Numbered from the stretch's first letter, positions 27,284-35,951 are shown. The stretch is DNA of 61,274 nt from Chlorobiaceae bacterium (GCA_013334865.1 JAAXWS010000014.1:1-61274); one strand, 5' to 3'. Program-made: numbers and translations. Notes: a model not told the origin generated them from the sequence alone.

Positions 27284-28303
27284 TCAGGAAAGGACTTCGG
27301 CAATATGCTCATTGACCCGCTTCTCGATCATGTGCTCGGCCATGTAGATCATGTTCTTGATGGCTCGTGCCGAAGATCGGCCATGGCCGACGATCGAGAT
27401 GCCGTCGACGCCGAGGAACGGTACTCCGCCCCATTTTTCGACGTCGAAGGGTTCGAACAGCCCTTTGAAGGTCTGGCCGACGAGGCCGGCGGTCTTCGGG
27501 TCGAGCTGGCCTGATCCGACGAGCTTTTCCATGGCCGGCTTGAGCAGCGAGGAGAGGAAGTGCGGGATGCTTTCGCCGAACTTGAGGATGGTGTTGCCCA
27601 CGAGCCCGTCGCAGACGACGATGGTCGACTTGCCGCCAAGGATGTCGTGCCCCTCGATGTTGCCGACGAAGTTGATCTTGTGCTCGCGGTGGGCATCCTG
27701 AAGGAGCCGCCAGGTCTGTTTCAGGGATTCGGGGCCTTTACCCTCCTCTTCGCCGATATTGAGCAGGCCGACCGTCGGGTTCTCGATCTGGGCGGCGTAG
27801 CGCTGGTAGATTGTCAGCATCTCGGCGAACTGCACCAGGTTCTCCGGCTTGCAGTCCACGTTCGCGCCAACGTCGACGATGTTGGTGAGCCCTTCGCCGA
27901 TACGCGGGAAGTAGGCGTAGATGGTCGGGCGGAGCACGCCCGGGAGGCGGCCGAGGACGAAGAGCGATGCGGCCATCTGGGCGCCGGTGTTGCCTGCGCT
28001 CACGAACGCATGGGCCTGTTTGGCCTTGCAGAGCTGCAGCCCCTTGACCAGGGACGATTCCTGCTTGGTCTTGACGGCGATCGCCGGGATGTCTTCCATC
28101 GTGATGGCCTCGGGGGCGTGCATGAACCTGAGGTTCATCTGCGAGAGGTCATGCTGTTCGAGCAGGGGCCTGACTTTGTCTTCCTGTCCGATCAGCAGGA
28201 TCTCGAAGCGGTTTCCGCTCTCGCGGAGGGCTTCGATCGTGCCGTCGACAACGCAGCCCGGTGCGTTGTCGCCCCCCATAGCATCCACGACGATGGTCAA
28301 CAT
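27284..28303 (-). CDS. plsX: Phosphate acyltransferase PlsX
   Basis: A 339-residue PlsX, beginning [25 protein letters not shown], with [23 protein letters not shown]-type ([15 protein letters not shown]) and a C-terminal segment [19 protein letters not shown]. It converts acyl-ACP to acyl-phosphate, the donor for PlsY in phospholipid synthesis. It lies between rpmF and fabH, as in most bacteria. Confidence 0.95.
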   Translation of the reverse strand: MLTIVVDAMGGDNAPGCVVDGTIEALRESGNRFEILLIGQEDKVRPLLEQHDLSQMNLRFMHAPEAITMEDIPAIAVKTKQESSLVKGLQLCKAKQAHAFVSAGNTGAQMAASLFVLGRLPGVLRPTIYAYFPRIGEGLTNIVDVGANVDCKPENLVQFAEMLTIYQRYAAQIENPTVGLLNIGEEEGKGPESLKQTWRLLQDAHREHKINFVGNIEGHDILGGKSTIVVCDGLVGNTILKFGESIPHFLSSLLKPAMEKLVGSGQLDPKTAGLVGQTFKGLFEPFDVEKWGGVPFLGVDGISIVGHGRSSARAIKNMIYMAEHMIEKRVNEHIAEVLS

Positions 28304-28332
28304 GGCGGTGCTGTATGATTTGTTGTTACTGC

Positions 28333-28524
28333 TTAGCCGACGACGATTTTACCGGTCACCTGGCGGCCGCGATAGTGGCCGCAGTGACGGCAGGCGCGAT
28401 GCGGCAGGGTCGGTTCGCCGCAATTCGGGCAGACGACCGTGACGGCAGCTTTGGTGCGGGCGTTGAACTGTGCACGCCTCTTGTCCCTTCTGGACTTTGA
28501 CATCTTGGCTTTTGGATTGGCCAT
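28333..28524 (-). CDS. rpmF: 50S ribosomal protein L32
   Basis: A 63-residue L32. It has the basic N terminus [20 protein letters not shown] and a CPNCGEP...[12 protein letters not shown] zinc ribbon with all four cysteines, i.e. the zinc-dependent form. It is coupled with yceD upstream and plsX downstream. Confidence 0.96.
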   Translation of the reverse strand: MANPKAKMSKSRRDKRRAQFNARTKAAVTVVCPNCGEPTLPHRACRHCGHYRGRQVTGKIVVG

Positions 28525-28549
28525 AACCTGTTCAGTTTAAAATCAACGG

Positions 28550-29071
28550 TTAACGATACTTGTTTTTCAATTTCTCGAGCGATTCCTGCCAGGATCCTTC
28601 CGGTGCGCTGTCTGCATCTTCTGGCCGCTCCTGCCGGTAGACTTGGCAGCCGGGATTGTCCGTGCAGGTGACCTTCATCGGGACGGACAGCAGCAGCGTT
28701 TCGCGGACATCCTCCGTCAGGTCGATCGATACCGTATTCCTGTCGATCAGGCGATATTCCTCGTCGTCCTCACCCTGACCCTGGACCTGCTCGTAGATAT
28801 AATATGTCCGGTAGGTTCCTTTCAGCTCGAGCGGGACCGGCGCAAGGCAGAGGTCGCAGCTCAGGCCGGCCTTTGCGGTTGTTTCCAGGGAGACGGCGAT
28901 CTGCTCGTCGTTCTTGTCGACAACGGCCCTTACCGATATCCCGTCCGAAAAACCTGCCTCCTTCACTGCCGAGTCGTTGAAATCAACGGCATCGCAGGTG
29001 AAATCGAACTCGTGGATCCCCTGGGAAAGGCCCGCCAGGCGGATCGCGATCAATGCTCTTTCCTTCGGCAT
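28550..29071 (-). CDS. yceD: DUF177/YceD family protein
   Basis: A 173-residue YceD homologue. The CDLCLAPV segment near 82-89 and a later cysteine pair (CTDNPGC) are family features. YceD has been linked to 23S rRNA accumulation in plants and E. coli and nearly always precedes rpmF. GAGGTGG just upstream supports the ATG at 29071 over the one at 29101. It begins the yceD-rpmF-plsX-fab operon and is divergent from tRNA-Asn. Confidence 0.85.
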   Translation of the reverse strand: MPKERALIAIRLAGLSQGIHEFDFTCDAVDFNDSAVKEAGFSDGISVRAVVDKNDEQIAVSLETTAKAGLSCDLCLAPVPLELKGTYRTYYIYEQVQGQGEDDEEYRLIDRNTVSIDLTEDVRETLLLSVPMKVTCTDNPGCQVYRQERPEDADSAPEGSWQESLEKLKNKYR

Positions 29072-29242
29072 AACCACCTCGTTTCCATAAAAGATTGACA
29101 ATGTACAAAAATAATTATCGAAAAAGAAAATTGCGGAGGGGGCCTCCTGGATGAAAAATGAGGAAAAAAAGCTTTTTCCTGTTTGGATTTTTTTGGCAGG
29201 GATTTATATTTGTACCCGCTTCGGTGATGAACCGGGCAGAAT

Positions 29243-29314
<72 letters not shown>

Positions 29315-29319
29315 CATAA

Positions 29320-29357
29320 AAAGGAAGTACTTGAGTATCGGTGCTTCCTTTTTTTAT
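29320..29357 (+). terminator. Rho-independent terminator after tRNA-Asn
   Basis: AAAGGAAGTAC (29320-29330) pairs with GTGCTTCCTTT (29341-29351) with one G-T pair and runs into T. Confidence 0.88.
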
Positions 29358-29396
29358 TTATGCCTTCCATCAGGTCCACCGTCACCCTCGGATGCT

Positions 29397-29711
29397 GTGG
29401 ATAAATCAGGGCCAACTTTCCTCTACATCCTATACTCAGTGACGGGCGATCGGTACTCTGTCGGTATCTCATCGAATCCTCAACGTCGTCTTGAGTATCA
29501 CAATGCCATAGAGCACGGTTTTACATCTCGTTACCGACCCTGGCGCCTCATGTTTGTCTAGGAGTACCCATCCAAAGCTGATGCCCGGGCTGCCGAGGCC
29601 AAGGTCAAGGGCTGGAAGAGCCTGAAGATGATCGAACACTCATTCGGGGAGAGGCATTGGTTTACAACGACTATCTGGACCCGGGAACGATGGATGTGGA
29701 TGTCCCGTTGA
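29397..29711 (+). pseudogene. GIY-YIG endonuclease-like protein with in-frame TAG
   Basis: The first half reads TFLYILYSVTGDRYSVGISSNPQRRLEYHN and ends RPWRLMFV, the pattern of small GIY-YIG (UvrC/YhbQ-like) proteins. A TAG at 29559-29561 stops it. The same frame then continues EYPSKADARAAEAKVKGWKSLKMIEHSFG, exactly the family C-terminal half. So one substitution interrupts a gene of about 100 codons, and the tail after that (WTRERWMWMSR) is not conserved. The start is unclear: GTG at 29397 is used here, and no good ribosome site is seen. Confidence 0.75.
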
Positions 29712-29719
29712 CAAGGGGG

Positions 29720-29747
29720 TTGCAGCGGGCACAGAATTTCCTATATT
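29720..29747 (+). promoter_or_regulatory. Possible promoter of leuL-leuA
   Basis: TTGCAG (29720-29725), a 16-bp spacer and TATATT (29742-29747) resemble -35/-10 boxes about 44 bp ahead of the leader peptide. Confidence 0.35.
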
Positions 29748-29790
29748 AACTGAAAGACAATCAAATCGCCGGAGCGGCACGAATACCCGT

Positions 29791-29847
29791 ATGAGCAGGA
29801 TCAGCAACAATCTTCTTCTAAGCCTAAGGCTTGCTTCAGGGCACTGA
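29791..29847 (+). CDS. leuL: leu leader peptide (attenuation)
   Basis: An 18-codon reading frame MSRISNNLLLSLRLASGH with five leucine codons among codons 8-14 (CTT CTT CTA, then CTA and CTT). It stops 49 nt before a terminator hairpin, which itself precedes leuA. GGAGCGG at 29771-29777 is a possible, rather distant, ribosome site. By analogy with enteric leuL, ribosome stalling at these codons when leucyl-tRNA is scarce would favour the antiterminator. The function is inferred from codon content and context. Confidence 0.72.
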   Translation: MSRISNNLLLSLRLASGH

Positions 29848-29931
29848 GGGGAGGCGTGTTGCGTTTCGTTCCGTAATTGGTCAGGATTACCGTTTCAAAG
29901 CCGCCAGCCACTCAGGTTCGGTGGCTTTTTT
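29844..29931 (+). promoter_or_regulatory. leuA attenuator: antiterminator and terminator hairpins
   Basis: The terminator pairs AAAGCCGCC (29897-29905) with GGTGGCTTT (29920-29928), followed by TTTTT-type T's. The competing antiterminator can pair CTGAGGGGAGGCG (29844-29856, right at the leader stop codon) with CGCCAGCCACTCAG (29902-29915), consuming the terminator's 5' arm. This is the classic 2:3 versus 3:4 choice. Confidence 0.65.
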
Positions 29932-29981
29932 CGTTTCAAAGCCATTATACTTACAAGAGGACAAAAGGAGATGCAGTTATC

Positions 29982-31664
29982 ATGAAAGCCATGAATTTCA
30001 GGAAGTATGTGCCATATCCGGCCGTCGATATCCCGGACCGGACATGGCCCGGGAAGCGGATCACCAAAGCCCCGATCTGGAGCAGCGTCGATCTTCGCGA
30101 CGGCAACCAGGCGCTCCCGATACCGATGAGCGTCGACGACAAGGTCGCCATGTTCAGGCTGCTCGTCTCCATCGGATTCAAGGAGATCGAGGTCGGTTTC
30201 CCGTCGGCCTCGGCCACGGAGTTCTCATTTGTCCGCAGGCTCATCGAAGAACGGATCATCCCCGATGATGTCACCATCCAGGTGCTGACCCAGTCCCGCG
30301 AACATCTCATCCGCCGGACCTTCGAGGCGATCAGCGGGGCGAAGAACGCCATCGTGCACCTCTACAACTCCACCTCCCGCCAGCAGCGCGACGTGGTTTT
30401 CAGGATGAGCCGCGAGGAGATCAAGGCCATCGCCGTTTCGGGTACCGAGCTGGTGAAGTCCCTGAAGGAGCAGAGCGGCAACCCCGGCATCCGCTTCGAG
30501 TACAGCCCCGAGAGCTTCACCGGGACTGAGCTCGACTACGCACTCGAGGTTTGCCACGCGGTCATGGACACCTGGGGCGCATCGGCCGGCAACAAGGTCA
30601 TCCTGAACCTGCCGTCGACTGTCGAACTGTCGATGCCGAACATCTATGCCGACCGCATCGAGTGGTTCTGCCGCAACATCAGGGACCGCGACGCGGCCAT
30701 CATCAGCGTGCATGCCCACAACGACCGCGGCACGGCGGTCGCCACCTCGGAGCTCGCGCTCCTGGCCGGCGCCGACCGTATCGAAGGAGCCCTGTTCGGC
30801 AACGGCGAGCGGTGCGGCAACATGGATATCGTGACGATGGCCCTGAACCTGCTGACGCAGGGCATCGATCCCGAGCTCGATTTCTCGGACATGCCGAAGA
30901 TCCGCGAAACCTACCGCCGGTGCACGCGCATGGAGATCCACCCTCGCCACCCATACTCCGGCGAGCTGGTCTACACCGCCTTCTCGGGTTCGCACCAGGA
31001 CGCCATCAGCAAGGGCATGAAAGCGCATGCCCGGTGCGCCGAGGGGCTCTGGGACGTGCCCTACCTGCCGATCGACCCGCAGGACGTCGGCTGCAGCTAC
31101 GAGGCGATCGTACGGATCAACAGCCAGTCGGGCAAGGGCGGCATCGCCTACGTGCTCGACAAGGAGTATGGCATCCAGGTCCCGAAATGGATGCAGCCCG
31201 ATTTCGGCAACGTCGTCCAGGAGGTGACCGACCGCACCGGCGACGAACTGACCCCCGGCCAGATCCACGAGCTGTTCCTGAGCGAGTATATCGGCGTGAA
31301 GAGTCCCTATGCGCTCAAGAAGTGCAATATCAGCTGGGATGACGCCGACCCGGATGCCAACGACGAGGTGGCGACCATCATCAGCTGCACGGTGCAGGCA
31401 CCGGAAGGCGAGACCGTGTTCAAGGCGAAGGGCAACGGACCTCTCGATGCCTTTGTCCGCGGCATGGTGAGCCAGACCGGGCTCGACTTCCATGTCGACG
31501 AGTATTCCGAGCATGCCATTGGCCACAGCTCCGACGCCCTGGCCATCGGGTATATCAGGATCTCCTGCACCGACGGGCGCATGGCCTGCGGTTCCGGCAT
31601 CGATTCCAACATCAGCCTCGCCTCCATCAAGGCGATCGTCAGCGCGCTGAACCGCCTGCGCTGA
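29982..31664 (+). CDS. leuA: 2-isopropylmalate synthase (LeuA type 2)
   Basis: A 560-residue protein of the long LeuA2 class. The catalytic barrel has SSVDLRDGNQAL at about 32-43, EVGFPSAS, and the metal histidines in SVHAHNDRGTAVATSELA followed by GNGERCGNMD. A C-terminal LeuA regulatory domain (about 435-560) is the site of leucine feedback in the family. It condenses acetyl-CoA with 2-oxoisovalerate. AAGGAG at 29965-29970 precedes the ATG at 29982. It stands alone, without leuBCD, behind a leucine attenuator. Confidence 0.95.
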   Translation: MKAMNFRKYVPYPAVDIPDRTWPGKRITKAPIWSSVDLRDGNQALPIPMSVDDKVAMFRLLVSIGFKEIEVGFPSASATEFSFVRRLIEERIIPDDVTIQVLTQSREHLIRRTFEAISGAKNAIVHLYNSTSRQQRDVVFRMSREEIKAIAVSGTELVKSLKEQSGNPGIRFEYSPESFTGTELDYALEVCHAVMDTWGASAGNKVILNLPSTVELSMPNIYADRIEWFCRNIRDRDAAIISVHAHNDRGTAVATSELALLAGADRIEGALFGNGERCGNMDIVTMALNLLTQGIDPELDFSDMPKIRETYRRCTRMEIHPRHPYSGELVYTAFSGSHQDAISKGMKAHARCAEGLWDVPYLPIDPQDVGCSYEAIVRINSQSGKGGIAYVLDKEYGIQVPKWMQPDFGNVVQEVTDRTGDELTPGQIHELFLSEYIGVKSPYALKKCNISWDDADPDANDEVATIISCTVQAPEGETVFKAKGNGPLDAFVRGMVSQTGLDFHVDEYSEHAIGHSSDALAIGYIRISCTDGRMACGSGIDSNISLASIKAIVSALNRLR

Positions 31665-31785
31665 CATTCGTGTGCCTCGGCGGCCCCCTGTGCGGTGGCC
31701 GCCGGACGCACCGTAAGTTATCCCCTGTCGTTTCCATTTTGTTGCCTCCCCAGACCTTTACGGTGAACCTCGATCCGAAAGTGCG

Positions 31786-32733
31786 ATGCATGAGAGTTGC
31801 GACCGATCCCCGAGCCTGAGCGCTATCCGCCATGGAGGCCGAAGATGGGGGCGGGCTGTTTCCGGCCTGATGCTTCCGTTGCTCCTCATGGTTGTGCTTC
31901 AGGCTTGCCGTAGCGGTTCCGGTTCCGGGAAGATGCAGGTCGTTGCCTCCATCGAACCGCTCGCCTACTTCGTGGAGCGCATCGGCGGGGATCGGGTTTC
32001 GGTTTCGGTCATGGTGCCTCCCGGGGGCGATCCGCACAGCTACGAACCGACGCCGAGGCAGATGGCCCGGCTGGGTTCGGCGGCCCTCTTCGTCAAGGCC
32101 GGCTCCGGGGTCGAGTTCGAACTCAACTGGATGCCGCGGTTCCTCGGCCTCAACCATGCGCTCAGGGTCTGCGACGCATCGGAAGGTGTCCGCCTGATCC
32201 CGATGGCACACGCCGACCGGCACGATGCCCCGGCAGGTCGGCAGGGCAGGCACGACCCCCATTTCTGGCTGTCGCCGGCCAATGCGAGAGTGATCGCCGC
32301 CAACGTCGAACGTTCGCTTGCCGCGATCGATCAGCCGCACCGCGGTGAGTACGAGGCGAACCTGGCGAAGCTCGACGGGGAGCTGGCGGCTCTCGACGGT
32401 CAGATCAGGCAGCGGTTGGACGGGGTGCCGAACCGCAGGTTCATCGTGTTCCATCCGGCCTGGGGCTATTTCGCACGTGACTTCGGTCTCGAACAGATGG
32501 CAGTCGAACAGGAGGGCAAGGAGCTTACTCCGGTGCAGATGGCTCGGGTGATCCGGCTCGCGAGGTCTGCAGGAATCCGTACCGTGTTCGTCTCTCCGCA
32601 GTTCAGCAGCGCACAGGCTGACGCGATAGCCCACGACATCGGCGGCACCACCGCCACCGTCGATCCGCTGTCGAGGGAGTACCAGGGGAACCTCCGGCGG
32701 GCAGCCGAGGCATTCGCGGGAGGCATGCGATGA
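31786..32733 (+). CDS. znuA: Zinc/manganese ABC transporter, substrate-binding lipoprotein
   Basis: A 315-residue cluster A-I binding protein. The N-terminal hydrophobic stretch ends LLMVVLQAC, a lipobox with Cys near 41. Metal ligands can be traced in GGDPHSYEPTP (His), HDPHFWLSP (His), FHPAWGYFARDF (His) and VDPLS (Asp). A short His/Asp segment (HADRHDAPAGRQGRHD near 143-158) is the metal-loading loop, shorter than in typical ZnuA. The gene overlaps the ATPase gene by four bases. Zinc is the more likely substrate, but Mn or Fe cannot be excluded. Confidence 0.85.
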   Translation: MHESCDRSPSLSAIRHGGRRWGRAVSGLMLPLLLMVVLQACRSGSGSGKMQVVASIEPLAYFVERIGGDRVSVSVMVPPGGDPHSYEPTPRQMARLGSAALFVKAGSGVEFELNWMPRFLGLNHALRVCDASEGVRLIPMAHADRHDAPAGRQGRHDPHFWLSPANARVIAANVERSLAAIDQPHRGEYEANLAKLDGELAALDGQIRQRLDGVPNRRFIVFHPAWGYFARDFGLEQMAVEQEGKELTPVQMARVIRLARSAGIRTVFVSPQFSSAQADAIAHDIGGTTATVDPLSREYQGNLRRAAEAFAGGMR

Positions 32734-33497
32734 ACGAGGCGGTGATCGTCTGCGACCGGCTCGGGGTGACGCTCGGCGGCATGAAGGTACTCGACGGCCT
32801 CTCCATGACGGTCTACAAGGGAGACTTCCTTGCCGTGCTGGGACCCAACGGCGGGGGCAAGACCACCCTGTTGCGGGTCATCCTGGGGCTCGAACAACCT
32901 TCGTCGGGAACGGTCACCGTGTTCGGCGCACGGCCGGGACACGCCCCCGGCCGCATCGGCTACGTGCCCCAGCGCCTTTTCTTCGACCGGGATTTCCCGA
33001 TCAGCGTGGAGGAGGTCGTGCTGATGGGCCGGCTGCCGAGGCGCCGCCTGATACAGCGTTACGGCCGTATCGACCGCGACAGGGCCCATGAAGCCATTGA
33101 AACGGTGGGGCTTGCACGGTTGAAGCACAAGCGGATCGGCACTCTCTCCGGGGGCGAGCTCCAGCGGGCGCTGATTGCCCGCGCGCTGGCGGGCGAGCCT
33201 GAACTGCTGCTGCTCGACGAGCCGACGGCGAGCGTCGACCCCGACATGAAAACCACCGTCTACGACCTGCTCGACCGCCTGAAGGAGCGCCACACGATCG
33301 TCCTCGTCACGCACGATACCGGCACGGTCGGCCACAGCGTGTCGCGCGTCGCCTGCCTGAACTGCACCCTCGACATGCATGGGCCGGCCTCGTCGCTCGG
33401 CACCGCTTCCCTCGAAAGGGTTTATGGCCACCCGGTCGAGGTGGTGCTGCATGAGCACGAGCGTCACGACAGCAAACCGGACGACCTGCATGCCTGA
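32730..33497 (+). CDS. znuC: Metal ABC transporter, ATP-binding protein
   Basis: A 255-residue ABC ATPase: Walker A GPNGGGKTT (about 40), signature LSGGELQRALIARAL (about 142) and Walker B LLLLDEPTASVD. It powers uptake through the ZnuB-type permease. It starts in the ATGA overlap with znuA and overlaps znuB by eight bases. Confidence 0.9.
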   Translation: MNEAVIVCDRLGVTLGGMKVLDGLSMTVYKGDFLAVLGPNGGGKTTLLRVILGLEQPSSGTVTVFGARPGHAPGRIGYVPQRLFFDRDFPISVEEVVLMGRLPRRRLIQRYGRIDRDRAHEAIETVGLARLKHKRIGTLSGGELQRALIARALAGEPELLLLDEPTASVDPDMKTTVYDLLDRLKERHTIVLVTHDTGTVGHSVSRVACLNCTLDMHGPASSLGTASLERVYGHPVEVVLHEHERHDSKPDDLHA

Positions 33498-34305
33498 CTT
33501 CCTGCACTTCGAATTCATGCGCAACGCCCTCGTGGCCGCGCTCCTGTCGAGCATCGCCTGCGGCATCATCGGCTCCTACGTGGTCGTGCGCAGGATCGGC
33601 TCCATCAGCGGCGGCATCGCCCATACCGCCTTCGGAGGCATCGGACTCGGCTACTATCTCGGCGTGAACCCGCTCTTCGGGGTGATCCCCTTCAGCCTGA
33701 TCGCGGCCATCGGCATCGGCCTGCTCACCCGAAAGGCGAAGGTAGCCGAGGATACGGCCATCGGCGCGTTCTGGGCGACCGGCATGGCTGTCGGCGTGAT
33801 CCTGATCGGCCTGACGCCGGGCTACGCCCCGAACCTTTTCAGCTACCTCTTCGGGAACATCCTGACCGTACCGGTTTCCGACCTGCGGTTGATCCTCCTG
33901 CTCGACATCTTGATCGGAGGCCTCGTCTGGCTGTTCAGCAAGGAGTTCCTCGCCGTGTCGTTCGACGAGGAGTTCGCCAGGGTTTCCGGACTCAGGACGG
34001 TGTTGCTGGATCTGCTCATGCTCTCCCTGATCGCCCTGACGGTGGTGATCATGGTCAGGGTCGTGGGGATCGTCATGGTCATAGCCCTGCTCACGATGCC
34101 GGCGGCCGTGGCAAGGATGTTCAGCCGCACGCTCCACGGCATGATGGCCCTGGCCGTGCTGCTTTCCGTGCTGTTCAATTTTGCGGGGCTCTGGCTCTCC
34201 TGGGTGTTCGACGTGGCGTCGGGCGCCACCGTGATCCTCGTCGCGGCCATGGTGTTCCTTGCCTCCGGCGCTGCGACGGCACTGGCAGGGAGGCGCAGGC
34301 ATTGA
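33490..34305 (+). CDS. znuB: Metal ABC transporter, permease
   Basis: A 271-residue ABC-3 family permease with about eight hydrophobic helices, starting with FLHFEFMRNALVAALLSSIACGIIGSYVVVRRIGSISGGIAH, the usual family opening. I chose the ATG at 33490, overlapping the znuC end, rather than the long open frame upstream. The family moves Zn, Mn or Fe across the inner membrane. Confidence 0.9.
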   Translation: MPDFLHFEFMRNALVAALLSSIACGIIGSYVVVRRIGSISGGIAHTAFGGIGLGYYLGVNPLFGVIPFSLIAAIGIGLLTRKAKVAEDTAIGAFWATGMAVGVILIGLTPGYAPNLFSYLFGNILTVPVSDLRLILLLDILIGGLVWLFSKEFLAVSFDEEFARVSGLRTVLLDLLMLSLIALTVVIMVRVVGIVMVIALLTMPAAVARMFSRTLHGMMALAVLLSVLFNFAGLWLSWVFDVASGATVILVAAMVFLASGAATALAGRRRH

Positions 34306-34402
34306 TACCTGCCGTCGCTCCGGCCCTATCCTCGCATTGAGGGAATGGCGTCAAAATGTTACATTTGACATACGGATCCCGTCCATCAAACCAGATTGCG
34401 TT

Positions 34403-34633
34403 ATGAAGCCGCTGTACTATATCGTCGCCGCAGGCCTGTCGATCCTGCTGTCGATCTACGTGTTCATCTTCGGCACCGGAGCCAACAGCCAGCTGATCGC
34501 GATCTTCATCGGCCTCTGGGCACCGACCATCATCTGCCTCGGCATCTTCAACATCCTCATGAACATCCACGATGAGATGTGCTGCGCCCACAAACGCATC
34601 GAGGATCGGCAGAGCTGCCGCAACGAGCCCTGA
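34403..34633 (+). CDS. Small membrane protein of unknown function
   Basis: A 76-residue protein with two hydrophobic helices (YYIVAAGLSILLSIYVFIFG and LIAIFIGLWAPTIICLGIFNIL) and a short cytosolic tail containing CC and HDEMCCAHKR, a possible metal site. It starts at the ATG at 34403. It lies between the metal transporter and crcB on the same strand; no assigned function. Confidence 0.65.
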   Translation: MKPLYYIVAAGLSILLSIYVFIFGTGANSQLIAIFIGLWAPTIICLGIFNILMNIHDEMCCAHKRIEDRQSCRNEP

Positions 34634-34681
34634 TCCCGGCGACATGCCAACCCCGGAACCTCATCCTTCGCGGAGGACCTC

Positions 34682-35056
34682 GTGAAGAACGTCATGCTCG
34701 TCGGCCTCGGCGGCTTCGCCGGTTCGGTGTTCCGCTACCTTGTGGCCCTCGCCGTGCCGTTCTCGGCGGGCGGGTTTCCCTACGCCACGCTGGCGGTCAA
34801 CCTCGTCGGCTCATTCATCATCGGATTTGTGAGCGAGCTGGCGCTCACCACCACGATGATCACCCCTGAAACCAGGCTGCTCCTGACGACGGGGTTCTGC
34901 GGCGGCCTGACCACCTTTTCGACGGCCATGTACGAGACCATGGGGCTTGGCAGGGACGGACAGGCGCTCTATGCCGGCCTTTACGTCGCGGCCAGCCTCT
35001 TCGGCGGCCTGGCATGCATATTTACCGGAACGCTCTGCGCAAAACTCTGGCAATGA
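34682..35056 (+). CDS. crcB: Fluoride channel/exporter CrcB (Fluc)
   Basis: A 124-residue protein with four membrane segments. Typical Fluc features are GGFAGSVFRYLV at the N terminus, TLAVNLVGSFIIGF (the conserved Asn) and TTGFCGGLTTFSTAMYE. It dimerises to let fluoride out of the cell. GGAGG precedes the GTG at 34682. No fluoride riboswitch was recognised upstream. It overlaps the DUF190 gene by four bases. Confidence 0.93.
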   Translation: MKNVMLVGLGGFAGSVFRYLVALAVPFSAGGFPYATLAVNLVGSFIIGFVSELALTTTMITPETRLLLTTGFCGGLTTFSTAMYETMGLGRDGQALYAGLYVAASLFGGLACIFTGTLCAKLWQ

Positions 35057-35388
35057 TGACCTTCACCGAAAGCGAACTGCTCAGGATCTTCGTCGGCGAG
35101 AAGGAGAAGCTCCACCACCGGCCGATCTACGAATTACTCGTAAGCCGGGCCCTCGAGCAGGGCATGGCCGGTGCGACCGTCCTTCGCGGGCTGCTCTCCT
35201 TCGGCCTGCGCCACAAGGTCCACTCGGCCAAGATCCTCGAACTTGCCGAGGACCTGCCGATGGTGGTCGAGATAGTGGACCGCACCGAAAAGATCGAAAG
35301 CTTCCTCCCGGAAGTCGAAAGCCTGCTGCGCGAAGCCGGCGCCGACGCGCTGGTCACCCGCGAGGTGGTGAAACAGTGGACCACTTAG
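35053..35388 (+). CDS. DUF190 family protein
   Basis: A 111-residue PII-like-fold protein: LLRIFVGEKEKLHHRPIYELLVSRALEQGMAGATVLRGLLSFG is the DUF190 signature. Members are often encoded beside crcB, and here start and stop overlap (ATGA), suggesting a role tied to fluoride export. What ligand it binds is unknown. Confidence 0.85.
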   Translation: MMTFTESELLRIFVGEKEKLHHRPIYELLVSRALEQGMAGATVLRGLLSFGLRHKVHSAKILELAEDLPMVVEIVDRTEKIESFLPEVESLLREAGADALVTREVVKQWTT

Positions 35389-35406
35389 GGCAATTTACGT
35401 TTGATT

Positions 35407-35442
35407 GTCCCTGTCATCCTTTCAGTCCATTCAGTCCCTGAC
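35407..35442. repeat. Four-unit 9-bp tandem repeat (GTCC-N5) at the truncated toxin end
   Basis: Units GTCCCTGTC, ATCCTTTCA, GTCCATTCA and GTCCCTGAC are in 9-bp register. They include the last codons and stop of the truncated toxin gene. The array closely resembles 12055-12090. Confidence 0.7.
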
Positions 35443-35628
35443 GTGAACCCGCTCGAGTTCAGGATGGACGTGTCGTCGCTCCGGAAATTCTTCGAGGGAA
35501 CGACAGGTTTCCTGAAGCTTCTCCAATAGGTAATCCGCTTTCTGTAGCGACTCGGTACGGGCTACGTAGTTCCAGATGTCGAAAATATCACTTAGGGCAT
35601 CGGCGCTCAGATAAATCCGATACTTCAT
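35431..35628 (-). pseudogene. RelE/ParE-family toxin, 3' truncated
   Basis: The 65-residue frame MKYRIYLSADALSDIFDIWNYVART... to EFPERRHVHPELERV matches the N-terminal two thirds of ParE/RelE-like toxins (usual length about 95). The C-terminal strands with the conserved basic and tyrosine residues are absent; the frame ends as soon as it enters the 9-bp repeat array. Its ATG overlaps the stop of the antitoxin remnant, as in an intact module. Confidence 0.75.
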
Positions 35629-35866
35629 GAGCCTCGTTGCTCTTCAATACGTTTTCTGATCGAATCGAACGCTTTTCCGGCAGGCTTGAACTCTCCCTGG
35701 TTGATGCTCGCGGAAGATTGGGGCAGCATCTTGAGCAACGCCAGGCTTTCTTGCGTTTCTTCCTAGACATGGATGTCCTGGACAATCACCTTGGCTTCTC
35801 CGTGATGACTTCCGAGGCGTGGGTTTTCAGGTAGCTGACGGGCTTGATCGAGTCGCTGTATTTCAT
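35625..35866 (-). pseudogene. Phd/YefM-family antitoxin remnant
   Basis: From the ATG at 35866 (good GGAG upstream) the frame reads MKYSDSIKPVSYLKTHASEVIT and then stops after a frame change. In another frame GEAKVIVQDIHV, a TAG, and EETQESLALLKMLPQSS... to the stop at 35625 complete the antitoxin pattern. So the middle is deleted or shifted and one stop is added. Together with the truncated toxin this is a dead module. Confidence 0.75.
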
Positions 35867-35951
35867 GAGAGGCTCCGTTTCGACTATTATGCCGTCTGAA
35901 TTATAGTCGGATTTATTGAGACTCAATACGGTCACCTCGAACGATCGTGGC

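Noticed and set aside
30225-31667. 480-codon minus-strand open frame
   Set aside because: Antisense to leuA; composition typical of a shadow frame.
34634-34681. Possible fluoride riboswitch before crcB
   Set aside because: The gap is only 48 bp and no crcB-motif pseudoknot pattern was recognised.
35588-35785. 65-codon minus-strand frame within the antitoxin region
   Set aside because: It is out of frame with the Phd/YefM-like remnant; the remnant explains the sequence better.
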